From contig DINP01000035.1 in assembly GCA_002426025.1 (NCBI GenBank), positions 3,080-51,787 of the forward strand: a DNA stretch of 48,708 nt, given 5' to 3'. The notes under the pieces were generated by a model. It was given only the letters and a program-made list of their open reading frames with translations. It did no database searches and was not told the origin of the DNA. The position numbers were made by a program, and so were the translations under genes. Shown in pieces: positions 1-7,780 of this stretch. The DNA is from Bacteroidales bacterium UBA5537 (lineage in GTDB: Bacteria > Bacteroidota > Bacteroidia > Bacteroidales > Lentimicrobiaceae). Position 1 is the stretch's first letter; every line of letters starts with the position of its first letter.

Positions 1-1163
1 GGCGTGAAGTAGTTTATCAGTGCCAGCATCAGATAGGTAAATATAAAGGCGTAGGCCGAAGCACCTACCACTGCAATAAGTTGTTTGAAAAACAGGGATG
101 ATTCGCCATAGACCAATCCCTGGCTTGTAACCATAGGATTAATAGCGCTCGAAGCAAACACTCCCAGAAGAATGGTGCCCAATACACCACCTACACCGTG
201 AACGCCCCATACATCGAGTGCATCGTCCCAGCCAAGTTTGTTTTTCAGGTGAACTGCATAATAACAAACCAAACCGGCACTGATTCCGATAAGGGCAGCA
301 GCCCAGATGGGCACAAATCCGGCAGCAGGGGTAATGGTTGCCAATCCGGCAACAGCACCGGTAAGTAAGCCAATGAGTTTGGGTTTCCGGGCTCTTATCC
401 ATTCAATAATAAGCCAGGTAACTGTGGCGAACGAAGCAGCAATATCAGTGTTCGCAAAAGCCTGAACGGTAATATTATCAACGGAAAGTTCACTACCTGC
501 ATTAAAACCATACCATCCGAACCAAAGTAAACCGGTTCCAATCGCAACCAATGGAATGCTGTTTGGTGTTGAGTCTTTATCGGCACGTGCGCCAACATAA
601 AATACCGATGCCAGTGCTGCAAATCCTGCAGTTGCATGAACTACTATACCGCCTGCAAAGTCGAGAACGCCCCATTGAGCCAGAAGTCCGCCACCCCATA
701 CCATGTGAACAAACGGATAGTAAACAAAAATTTGCCAAACAACCAGGAATACCAGGTAGCTTTTGAAGGTAACCCGGCCAACAAATGCACCGGTTATAAG
801 GGCTGGAGTTATAATGGCAAACATCATCTGGTAAAGGAAGAATACGAGTTCAGGAATTTTACCATTTCCGGAAAAAACGCTGTTTAAATCTACACCATTC
901 AAGAAGAATTTATCAAAATCGCCTATTATAGCCCCTGTTCCGCTGAAGCAAAGAGAATACCCGAATGCCAGCCATAAAACAGTTGTAACTCCTAATGAAA
1001 CAAAACTCTGGATCATAATTCCAAGGATGTTTCTTTTGGTTGCCAGTCCACCGTAGAAAAACGCCAGGCCGGGCGTCATGAGCATTACCAGGCTCGTAGC
1101 CAGAAGCATAAAGCCGGTATTACCGGTTTTGGCGGCTTCATTCAAAATCATTTCAGTTTCCAT
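1..1163 (-). CDS. amt: Ammonium transporter Amt (3' end cut by window edge)
   Basis: Inner-membrane channel of the Amt/Mep/Rh family that takes up ammonium. I translated 387 codons from an ATG at 1163; the reading frame is still open at base 1, so the C-terminus is outside the window. Hallmarks seen: PGLAFFYGGL near residue 31, the phenylalanine-gate region YQMMFAI near 111-117, the pore histidines H176 (GGIVVHATAG) and H322 (DVWGVHGVGG), and the FGWYGFNAGS block near 215-224. About ten hydrophobic segments are visible, in line with an 11-TM family. The gene starts 32 nt after the TorF-like porin gene, so the two are probably one transcript. No P-II (glnK) gene is visible; it could lie beyond the left edge. 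Confidence 0.95.
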   Translation of the reverse strand, partial: METEMILNEAAKTGNTGFMLLATSLVMLMTPGLAFFYGGLATKRNILGIMIQSFVSLGVTTVLWLAFGYSLCFSGTGAIIGDFDKFFLNGVDLNSVFSGNGKIPELVFFLYQMMFAIITPALITGAFVGRVTFKSYLVFLVVWQIFVYYPFVHMVWGGGLLAQWGVLDFAGGIVVHATAGFAALASVFYVGARADKDSTPNSIPLVAIGTGLLWFGWYGFNAGSELSVDNITVQAFANTDIAASFATVTWLIIEWIRARKPKLIGLLTGAVAGLATITPAAGFVPIWAAALIGISAGLVCYYAVHLKNKLGWDDALDVWGVHGVGGVLGTILLGVFASSAINPMVTSQGLVYGESSLFFKQLIAVVGASAYAFIFTYLMLALINYFT

Positions 1164-1195
1164 TTTTGCGAAGTTTATTGTTCAACATTATTCAA

Positions 1196-1951
1196 TCAAA
1201 GGGAAATTCCAAGCACGAGAAAAACATTTTCAGCCTGTGGATTGATAATAAAGGAAGTAGTCAGCGGCAGACTGAAACTATCGCTGATTTTAATCTCTTT
1301 GGAAACCGTTATTCCCAGATTTACCACTCCGGCAGATGTACCATAAAATCCGGTTTCTTCTTTTTCCTTGTCGGGATTGTTGGGCGTAAAGCCAATAAAC
1401 GCATTGTAATCCAAATCTTTACATTTTCCATTATAGCCAAATTCGAGGTAAGTTGAATACTGTTTGTCGCCATCGGCATTCAATGCATCGGCACCCCAGA
1501 AATTAACTGCAGCGAGAAAGGTAAACGGGATTTTTTCAGTTCCATCAAATGAAGCAGCAGCTTCGAGCAGATGAGTTGTTTTGTCCTCGTTCAATTCGAA
1601 GTAATGATTCTTGTCAAGCGATTCATCAGGAAGGAAATAGTCCGTCACCGTAAGGCTGAACATCTCCTTAAAAGTGTAGCTCAAGTAGAGGTCAGTTTCC
1701 TGGATGGTTAAGCCATCGCTCATCGAGAAAGCTCCCCACGTGCCGAGGGTGAAATTGCCTGCCGAATATTCGAGTGTTGGCTGTATGCTGGGCGATGAGC
1801 CTCCAAGGTTCATTCCGCGCCACACGTAGCGGCTCATGATATCAACACCGGTATTGAACGATGTTTCTATTTGGGCCGATGATTTTCCCGGTGTAAGCAG
1901 AAAAAGGCTAAGAATTGCAGCAATTAAAATCGTTGTTGCGGTTTTTTTCAT
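1196..1951 (-). CDS. TorF/Gcw_chp-like putative outer-membrane porin
   Basis: Predicted 251-residue outer-membrane beta-barrel. The reading frame extends to 1990, but I chose the ATG at 1951 because it gives a clean signal peptide (MKKTATTILIAAILSLFLL, then a cut after SSAQ). The mature N-terminus GVDIMSRYVWRGMNL resembles the 'YVxRG' start of the TorF/Gcw_chp family (function not established). Alternating hydrophobic strands and a final strand ending in VLGISL fit a barrel. Genes of this family are often next to amt genes, and here it lies 32 nt upstream of one. I infer that it helps ammonium or another small solute cross the outer membrane; that role is not proven. Confidence 0.75.
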   Translation of the reverse strand: MKKTATTILIAAILSLFLLTPGKSSAQIETSFNTGVDIMSRYVWRGMNLGGSSPSIQPTLEYSAGNFTLGTWGAFSMSDGLTIQETDLYLSYTFKEMFSLTVTDYFLPDESLDKNHYFELNEDKTTHLLEAAASFDGTEKIPFTFLAAVNFWGADALNADGDKQYSTYLEFGYNGKCKDLDYNAFIGFTPNNPDKEKEETGFYGTSAGVVNLGITVSKEIKISDSFSLPLTTSFIINPQAENVFLVLGISL

Positions 1952-2129
1952 TTTTCTTTTGTTTTGGTTTGTTTCATAGGGAATTCCCACTTCGCAAAAA
2001 TTGGAAGTATTAAGTTGTTGAACAATGCATTAATAACTGAAATCGTCTCAGGTAATCGCTTAAAACAAATTAAGTGTTACACGTAATAGCAGAAAATAAG
2101 AAGATGGTTTGGATTGGAGCTATTGATCT

Positions 2130-2783
2130 TCAGAACTCAATGATCTGATTTCTGATGGCAAATTTTACAAGGTCAACCGTTGATTTGAGTCCAAGTTTCT
2201 GCATAATATGGTTCTTATGAGACTCAACAGTCCGGGTGCTGATAAAGAGTTTTTCAGCAATCTGCGGATTCGGAAACCCTTCGGCAAAAAGCTTTAGAAT
2301 TTCAAGTTCCCGTTTAGAGAGGCTTTCTTCCGGATTTAGACTTTCCGGCTCTTTGTTCTTCGCCTTTTTAATATAGCTTTTCAGGATGATGTTTGAGATG
2401 GATTCGCTGAAATATTCCGAACCCTGGCTAATGGTTCGGATGGCAAGTAAAAGTTCGGTCTGCGAAATATTTTTTGGTAGGTAGCCCTGTGCCCCGGCCT
2501 TTATAGCGTTAAAGATGTATTCTTCGGAAGTGTACATGGACAGAAACAATACCTGTATGCCCGGATAATCGCGCCTTACAATCTCACACAACTCAATTCC
2601 CGAATAATCGGGTAAGGAAATATCAAGCAGCAGAATATCAGGTTTGTGGACTTTCAGCAGGCTTAGTAAATCGCGTCCATTGCTCGCTTCACCTATTATT
2701 GAAATATCATCCTGATCGGTCAGCAGGGCCTTGATTCCATCGCGGACAATGGTGTGATCATCAACAAGCATTACCTTTTTCAT
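2130..2783 (-). CDS. NarL/FixJ-type response regulator
   Basis: 217-residue DNA-binding response regulator. The receiver domain (1-120) shows the acidic pair D8/D9, phospho-acceptor D54 (LLLDISLPD), the switch residue S82 and K104 (LPKN). A LuxR-type helix-turn-helix fills 150-212 (LSKRELEILKLFAEG ... STRTVESHKNHI). Its start codon overlaps the end of the upstream sensor kinase gene by 4 nt, so the two are translationally coupled and form a cognate pair. Downstream, 178 nt separate it from the TorF-amt genes on the same strand; the regulator may control that transporter, which is an inference from position only. Confidence 0.93.
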   Translation of the reverse strand: MKKVMLVDDHTIVRDGIKALLTDQDDISIIGEASNGRDLLSLLKVHKPDILLLDISLPDYSGIELCEIVRRDYPGIQVLFLSMYTSEEYIFNAIKAGAQGYLPKNISQTELLLAIRTISQGSEYFSESISNIILKSYIKKAKNKEPESLNPEESLSKRELEILKLFAEGFPNPQIAEKLFISTRTVESHKNHIMQKLGLKSTVDLVKFAIRNQIIEF

Positions 2784-4540
2784 GGCGTGTTTTTGGTTAC
2801 AGGAATTTCAATTTCAATGCTGGTTCCATTGCCAGAGTCTGAAAGTATCGTGGCTTTACCTTTCAGCAGGCTGGCTCTTTCTATTATGTTATTCAATCCA
2901 TGACCTTTTTCGTTGCAGGCCGATTGCTGATCGAACCCCTTTCCGTTATCCGTGATGCGAATATATAATAAGTTTTCTTTCAGATTTGCTTCGATTACTA
3001 CGGATGTAGCTTCGGCGTGTTTCGCAATATTGTTAAGGGCTTCCTGAAAAATCCTGAAGATGTAGAGTTTGGCTTTGCGCCCCAGAACCTGTCCCGGAAT
3101 TTCACCTTTGAAATCAGTTTGAATTCCGTTGGTTTCGGATAGGCTGTTACACAAATTGCGAATAGCAGCCGATAATCCAAATTCGGCGAGTGACGGTGGC
3201 ATCAGCGCGTTAGATATTGCGCGGACTTCATCAATCAGATTATCTGTCATTAAAATAACCGACTGTATATTTTCCTTGATTTTAGGCGGTACAGTGTTTT
3301 CAAGAACCCCAAGTTTCAGTCTTATGGCTATCATGCTTTGTCCGATGCCGTCGTGCAGCTCACGCGACAGGCGCTGCCGCTCCTGATCCTGGCCGTCGAT
3401 TGCTGATTTTAGCCGGTTAACACGTTCAAGTTTAAGTGCCTTATCTTTTTCGTGAAGATTGATAGCCATGCTGTTAAAGGCCTCGGTAAGTTCTCCGATT
3501 TCATCGTCAGATTCAATTCCAACCAAAGCGCTTAGCCGACCTTCACCAAGCTCAATAGCTGCATCCTTCAGTTTGATCAGTGGACGGGTAAACTTGCGGC
3601 TGATTGCATAGGTGAGAATGAAGAATGCCAGGCCAATCAAGACAGTCAGCAGCATAATGTTGTTTCTGATGGCGTAAATCGAAGCGGTTGCCTCAACGTA
3701 ATCAATTTCAGCCAGAATTACCCATTTAAGCCCGTTAATAGTAGCTTTCCCATAAGAACTCAACACTTCAATATTCCGGTAATCAATAATTTGTGCCACA
3801 CCTTCGCTCCCTTCAAGCGCTTTGATAACCGGTGTGGTTATAACCCTGGTCTGCATTACAGAGTTTTGAATGAACCTCGATTGGCTTCGCATCAGGCAAT
3901 CGGGTCCAACCAGATAAGTCTCGCCCGTGTACCCAAGCCCTCTTGCCGGATCATCTTCCAGCATAAAATTATCAATCAGGCCAGGTTTGATTATCAGGCA
4001 TAGGTAAGCAGCAGTTTCGCCATTGATAGTTATAGCGCTGATACACGACAGCTTATTATTTGCTTTATTGGTGGAACTGTAATCATTGATAAATGCCTTT
4101 TGGGGATGTTCGTATAGTAATTGCATTTCATTTGACTGCAAATCGGCAAAATCATCTGATACTGTTGGGCTTTTATAAATAGGCCGGCCATTTTTGTCAA
4201 AAATAAAAAATCCGTCGTAGTAACCCGAAGCCAGAATTACGTTTTCGTACTTTTCAGGCTCCATTGAGGTGTCCGGAATTTTTGACGAAACCAGTTTCCG
4301 GGTAAGATTAACAGTGGATTCAGCTCCTGCAAAATAAGCAGTTTCGCGAAGGCGGTCATTAAAAAAGGTTTCAATCTGGGCCTGTCGTGCCAAACGAAGC
4401 GAAGTAAGCTGATCGTAGGTGCGTTCGAGTAAAGCACTCCTCGCGGTGAAAAATGAAAAGATGCCGGTAATTACGATGGACCCGATTCCCAGGGCCAAAA
4501 AATAAAGTACCATCTTTTCGGTAAGCGAAGTCCTTTTCAC
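2780..4540 (-). CDS. Membrane sensor histidine kinase (HisKA_3, NarX/DesK-like)
   Basis: 586-residue sensor kinase. TM1 is at about 12-32 and TM2 at about 292-312, enclosing a roughly 260-residue periplasmic domain that looks Cache-like (SGYYDGFFIFDKNGRPIY around 105-122). A HAMP linker follows (about 313-365). The dimerisation helix has RELHDGIGQ with phospho-acceptor H396, typical of HisKA_3 kinases that pair with NarL-type regulators. The HATPase domain has an N-box (EALNNIAKHAEA) and glycine boxes (DNGKGFD, GHGLNN). It partners with the overlapping downstream regulator. The ligand is unknown; the neighbouring ammonium transporter hints at a nitrogen-related signal. Confidence 0.93.
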   Translation of the reverse strand: MKRTSLTEKMVLYFLALGIGSIVITGIFSFFTARSALLERTYDQLTSLRLARQAQIETFFNDRLRETAYFAGAESTVNLTRKLVSSKIPDTSMEPEKYENVILASGYYDGFFIFDKNGRPIYKSPTVSDDFADLQSNEMQLLYEHPQKAFINDYSSTNKANNKLSCISAITINGETAAYLCLIIKPGLIDNFMLEDDPARGLGYTGETYLVGPDCLMRSQSRFIQNSVMQTRVITTPVIKALEGSEGVAQIIDYRNIEVLSSYGKATINGLKWVILAEIDYVEATASIYAIRNNIMLLTVLIGLAFFILTYAISRKFTRPLIKLKDAAIELGEGRLSALVGIESDDEIGELTEAFNSMAINLHEKDKALKLERVNRLKSAIDGQDQERQRLSRELHDGIGQSMIAIRLKLGVLENTVPPKIKENIQSVILMTDNLIDEVRAISNALMPPSLAEFGLSAAIRNLCNSLSETNGIQTDFKGEIPGQVLGRKAKLYIFRIFQEALNNIAKHAEATSVVIEANLKENLLYIRITDNGKGFDQQSACNEKGHGLNNIIERASLLKGKATILSDSGNGTSIEIEIPVTKNTP

Positions 4541-4554
4541 TGCTGATTTTTCTT

Positions 4555-4585
4555 CAAACCTACATTATTTTTCCATAGTGCCCAA
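4555..4585 (-). promoter_or_regulatory. Bacteroidetes-type promoter of the kinase-regulator operon
   Basis: Read on the minus strand: TTG (4585-4583), a 20-nt spacer, then TAGGTTTG (4562-4555), matching the Bacteroidetes sigma-ABfr pattern. Transcription would start near 4550, only about 10 nt before the kinase ATG at 4540. Confidence 0.6.
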
Positions 4586-4807
4586 TTTTATTTTAAAAAT
4601 GGAAAGCTTGAGCGTTTTTATTGAAAATGCCTGTTTATCTTTGAGAATAAGGCCTCTGCATGAGCCTGAAAATTGAAATGAACAAAATTTCATTTTAAAG
4701 GTTTTTATTAAGTTAACTATCTGATTTTGGGGTTAGTTGAAAATTAATATTTTTTTAAATGCTTGTCAGTCAGGGAAATAAATATTTTGATTTGTAAATG
4801 TTGCGGC

Positions 4808-4838
4808 TTGCATTAATGATTGTTCAGGTTTATATTTG
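4808..4838 (+). promoter_or_regulatory. Flavodoxin promoter
   Basis: TTG at 4808-4810, a 20-nt spacer and TATATTTG at 4831-4838 match the Bacteroidetes consensus. The box lies downstream of the upstream in-frame start at 4820, so that start would not be in the transcript; this fixes the gene start at 4883. Confidence 0.65.
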
Positions 4839-4882
4839 CCGCCTCATTTTTACTTCCTGATAACGACGAGGAGATACACAAT

Positions 4883-5395
4883 ATGGTTAAAATAGGGATT
4901 TTTTACGGCGGGAGCCAGAAAGGCAGTACTTATAAGGCTGCCGAAAGCATGGTCAATCATTTTGGGAAAGATAAAACCGCGCTGCACAATGTAAATGAAG
5001 CAACCCGCGAAGACCTTGAAAAATATGATTATCTGATTCTTGGTACCTCTGCCTGGGGGATAGGGGAGATGCATCAGGATTGGGAGCGCTTTATTGATGT
5101 TTTGGTTGAAGCCAGCATTGATCAGAAGAAAATAGCTTTATTCGGACTTGGCGATCAGATTGAATACCCCGAAAGTTTTGTTGATGGTATGGGAACTGTT
5201 TTCTGCAGGCTTCCGTTTAAAGAGAATGTTGTTGGTTTCTGGCCAACAAAGGGCTATTCGTTCTATTTTTCAACAGCCGAGAAAGATGGTAATTTTGTCG
5301 GACTCGCGCTCGACGAGGATAGTCAGCCGGAACTAACCGGTGAACGCATAGCAAAGTGGGTGGCACAGCTTAAAGCCGAATTTAAGTTGAACTAG
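4883..5395 (+). CDS. fldA: Flavodoxin
   Basis: 170-residue FMN-binding electron carrier. The phosphate-binding loop is IFYGGSQKGSTYKAA at about 5-19; the flavin-flanking loops are GTSAWGIGE (near 56) and GLGDQIEYPE (near 91), with the typical long-chain flavodoxin insertion after that (WPTKGYSF). The ATG at 4883 is preceded by a good Shine-Dalgarno GAGGAG at 4868-4873, rare in this window, and the promoter -7 box lies between this ATG and the earlier in-frame start at 4820. The gene appears monocistronic. Flavodoxins often replace ferredoxin under iron limitation; no Fur-like site was recognised. Confidence 0.93.
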   Translation: MVKIGIFYGGSQKGSTYKAAESMVNHFGKDKTALHNVNEATREDLEKYDYLILGTSAWGIGEMHQDWERFIDVLVEASIDQKKIALFGLGDQIEYPESFVDGMGTVFCRLPFKENVVGFWPTKGYSFYFSTAEKDGNFVGLALDEDSQPELTGERIAKWVAQLKAEFKLN

Positions 5396-5771
5396 AAATC
5401 CCATTTTTTGAAGGGAATAGACTTTTTCCCAACAGTATATTTTTTGATTTTGATCAATCTGTTGCCATTTGTAAGGCACAAATGGAATAATTGTGCTATT
5501 TTCGGTTCAACCGGAAGTTCCCATCGGGTAATTTCCTATTTTTGCGTCTTTCTGAATTTTTCAGGAATCAGTTTTGTGTTTGGTTTGATACAATTATAAG
5601 ATGAACTTCTAATTTAATGGAATTTCATCGGTGAATTTAATGCTACCTGATTCATCCATAAAAGCTTAGCATGGCAATGAAGCGAATGTTTGAATGCTGT
5701 GAAATGGTAAATAAAGAAATCCTTACAATCCGGTTAATTCCGCTGCAGGAGCGTTACTGCTGTAAATAAAT
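5396..5771. other. Intergenic region with a hairpin, a possible promoter and a short ORF
   Basis: 376 bp between flavodoxin and the GtrA-like gene. A perfect 8-bp hairpin (CCATTTGT, loop AAGGC, ACAAATGG) lies at 5465-5485 and might end the flavodoxin transcript, though no T-run follows. A TATTTTTG box at 5537-5544 could start a transcript with a leader of about 225 nt. The short ORF at 5671-5769 is listed separately. An open frame at 5408-5599 was judged spurious. Confidence 0.4.
5671..5769 (+). CDS. Possible 32-codon upstream ORF
   Basis: An ATG-started frame of 32 codons (begins MAMKRMFECCEMVNK, ends QERYCCK) whose stop lies 2 nt before the ATG of the GtrA-like gene. Such tight spacing would allow translational coupling. 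It carries two Cys-Cys pairs and no recognisable domain. No Shine-Dalgarno is seen. It may equally be random; nothing else supports it. Confidence 0.25.
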   Translation: MAMKRMFECCEMVNKEILTIRLIPLQERYCCK

Positions 5772-6173
5772 ATGGTTGATATTTTGACCCGCGAGGTCGG
5801 GTATAAATTTATTAAGTTTGGAATAGTTGGTTTTTCAGGGGTATTCGTGGATTTTAGTTTTACTTACATCTGCAAGGAGTGGCTAAAAATTCAGAAATAT
5901 GTCAGCAATGCTATCGGTTTCACCATTGCAGCCAGTACAAATTATTACCTGAACCGGGTCTGGACATTCCACAGCAATAACCCAGACGTTGCCGTTGAGT
6001 ATGGCAGGTTTCTTTTTATTTCAGCTATAGGTTTGCTAATAAGCACCGGAGTGCTTTACCTGTTGGTTTCCAGGGCAAAATTTAATTTTTATTTTGCAAA
6101 ACTCCTGGCCATTGTAGTGGTCACTTTGTGGAATTTCGTGGTCAACCTCAACTATACCTTTCTCTCAACCTGA
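5772..6173 (+). CDS. GtrA-like membrane protein
   Basis: 133-residue protein with four transmembrane segments (about 14-33, 38-58, 77-99, 104-125). The pattern KFGIVGFSGVFVDFSFTY, then SNAIGFTIAASTNYYLNRVWTF, then the C-terminal WNFVVNLNYTF is the GtrA signature (PF04138). Members help move or anchor lipid-linked sugars across the inner membrane for cell-surface glycan modification. No glycosyltransferase gene is adjacent, so the substrate cannot be named. It converges with the ChaN-like gene. Confidence 0.85.
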   Translation: MVDILTREVGYKFIKFGIVGFSGVFVDFSFTYICKEWLKIQKYVSNAIGFTIAASTNYYLNRVWTFHSNNPDVAVEYGRFLFISAIGLLISTGVLYLLVSRAKFNFYFAKLLAIVVVTLWNFVVNLNYTFLST

Positions 6174-6227
6174 TAAGCAGTAAAAATCTTCTGCAAAACA
6201 ATAGACCATTCCACCATAAATAGAATG

Positions 6228-7094
6228 CTAATTGGTTTTTGTCATTGAGGATGGAATCACAATTATAAAGTCGGCTTTGCCTTCATTTTCCTTTTCCAGA
6301 GTATCAGGGTTTTCCTGCTCATTCGAGCTGATGGTAAGTATTTTTAGTTCAGGCTTCAGTCTTTTAAGATACCAGTTTATTCCTTCAAAATTATCGGAAT
6401 GATAGGTTCCCTGAAAGTGGAGAAATGTTGTTCCCTGTTTAGCGTTTATTGAGATAAAATAGGCCATGGTTGCATCTTTAGCAGCCTGTGCTTTGGGCAG
6501 GTTTTCAGTAACATGGCCACCCATGCCGCCCATCATTTCAATCATTCCTTTATATCCGGGTAATTCAGGGTCGTAGGCAATGGGTAATGGGGCGATATAA
6601 TTTTTTGCTTCTGCTGCCAACGATTCAAGTCCTTCAAAACCTTCTTTGTTTACAACTGCAGCGTATCGCCGCGGGATGTTGGTTGCGATAAACCTGAGGC
6701 TGCTGTCGCGTGCAAATTCGAGCAGGGGTTTGTAATCGGTTTTATAATTTGGCCATAGTTTGGCTTCGTCTTCAAAATTCTTTTGTTTTATTTTTCCAGA
6801 TAAATATTCATCAATCAACAATGAATTATCTGCTTCAAACATTTCGGCGCCTAGAATTAATTTTTCCTTTTTAAGATCATAAAGTGACTTGGTCAGTTCA
6901 AGCTGCAACCAGTGGCAAATAGGGTTATTGTGCTGTTCGCCAAACAGAATTACATCAGCCTCTGATGCCTCTTTCAGCAATTTGCTGAAATCCACAGTTT
7001 TGCCTTTTGCATTGTAAATTACATAAGCATTTTTATCACTTTTCATGGCTGTAAGCAATGCGAATCCTACAAGAATTATGAACAATTTTTTCAT
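6228..7094 (-). CDS. ChaN-like (haem-binding uptake/Tiki superfamily) protein
   Basis: 288 residues with a short N-terminal signal or anchor (MKKLFIILVGFALLTAMKS; no lipobox Cys seen). Family motifs: VILFGEQHNNPICHWLQLEL near 49-68 and LGAEMFEADN near 81-90, with a metal/haem-binding His-Glu pattern, and FLHFQGTYHSDNF near the C-terminus. These place it in the ChaN/DUF399 family; Campylobacter ChaN binds haem. It contains a Met/Gly-rich stretch (EMMGGMGG near 186-193), the region where ChaN homologues are variable. It stands alone on the minus strand; haem or iron uptake is an inference from the family. Confidence 0.8.
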   Translation of the reverse strand: MKKLFIILVGFALLTAMKSDKNAYVIYNAKGKTVDFSKLLKEASEADVILFGEQHNNPICHWLQLELTKSLYDLKKEKLILGAEMFEADNSLLIDEYLSGKIKQKNFEDEAKLWPNYKTDYKPLLEFARDSSLRFIATNIPRRYAAVVNKEGFEGLESLAAEAKNYIAPLPIAYDPELPGYKGMIEMMGGMGGHVTENLPKAQAAKDATMAYFISINAKQGTTFLHFQGTYHSDNFEGINWYLKRLKPELKILTISSNEQENPDTLEKENEGKADFIIVIPSSMTKTN

Positions 7095-7222
7095 GGTGCA
7101 ATTTTGAGTTTATATGAAGCGTAAATGTTTTCCGGTTAATGATATCCACAACATAGCCTTAAAACTGGTTGAGAATTGGTATTTTATTGCCTGATTTGAA
7201 AACGTATATTTAGAGGAAAGGT

Positions 7223-7714
7223 TTAGCGATGTTGCAGATTATTAGAATTAAATGATAGCGGCAATAAGCTTTCGATGCTGTCAACCTGTATTATTTTTCC
7301 GGTTTCTCCGGCAAAGGTTACCCTGATTTTTTTTCCCTGTTTTTTTTCGTATTCGGCAATTACCTGGCGACAGGCACCACAGGGTGGAACCGGTTCGGTA
7401 ACTTTTTGCTGGTCGGTATCAACCGTAATAACAATACTTTCGATAACAGCTCCGGGATTTAAGGCAGAAGCAGAGAAGATAGCAACCCGTTCGGCACACA
7501 AGCCTGATGGGTAGGCCGCGTTTTCCTGATTGTTTCCGGTGATAATTTGCTTGTCATTAAGGCGCAGAGCAGCCCCGACCCGGAAACCGGAATACGGCGC
7601 ATAAGCTTGTTTTGCAGCTTCTTTAGCCTTCTCAAGAAGTAAAATGTCGTTGGGTTCAAGGTCTGTTGGCTGGTCAGATTCCAAATATTTTATTGTAAGT
7701 TCTTTATATTTCAT
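7223..7714 (-). CDS. cdd: Cytidine deaminase
   Basis: 163 residues when started at the ATG at 7714; the frame extends to 7765 but the extra 17 residues are not typical. It converts cytidine and deoxycytidine to uridine and deoxyuridine in pyrimidine salvage. The zinc site and catalytic glutamate are clear: GLCAERVA (Cys ligand and Glu) and PPCGACRQVI (two Cys ligands), with YAPYSGFRVGAAL and NQENAAYPSG for substrate binding. All three zinc ligands are cysteines, as in homotetrameric Cdd. It is the last gene of the cluster running from 13551, 66 nt after the O-antigen ligase-like gene. Confidence 0.95.
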   Translation of the reverse strand: MKYKELTIKYLESDQPTDLEPNDILLLEKAKEAAKQAYAPYSGFRVGAALRLNDKQIITGNNQENAAYPSGLCAERVAIFSASALNPGAVIESIVITVDTDQQKVTEPVPPCGACRQVIAEYEKKQGKKIRVTFAGETGKIIQVDSIESLLPLSFNSNNLQHR

Positions 7715-7780
7715 TCCAGATAGTTTGGATTCAGATGCTAAATGTAGGAAATTTATCAACAGCACGCATAATACGATGCT

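Larger units (their letters stand above)
4541..4882. other. Divergent intergenic region, kinase operon / flavodoxin
   Basis: 342 bp without a gene, AT-rich. It holds the minus-strand promoter of the kinase and the plus-strand promoter of the flavodoxin. An additional plus-strand TATCTTTG at 4636-4643 could be a second start site, but no TTG lies at the right distance. No open frame of convincing quality was seen. Confidence 0.5.

Noticed and set aside
1157..2008. 13-bp sequence ACTTCGCAAAAAT present near the amt start (minus) and again near 1989-2001 (plus)
   Set aside because: Repeats of this length occur by chance many times in a window of this size; flanking sequence does not extend the match.
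5408..5599. 63-codon open frame with hydrophobic product
   Set aside because: TTG start, no promoter at the right place, Phe/Leu content expected of AT-rich noncoding DNA, no domain.
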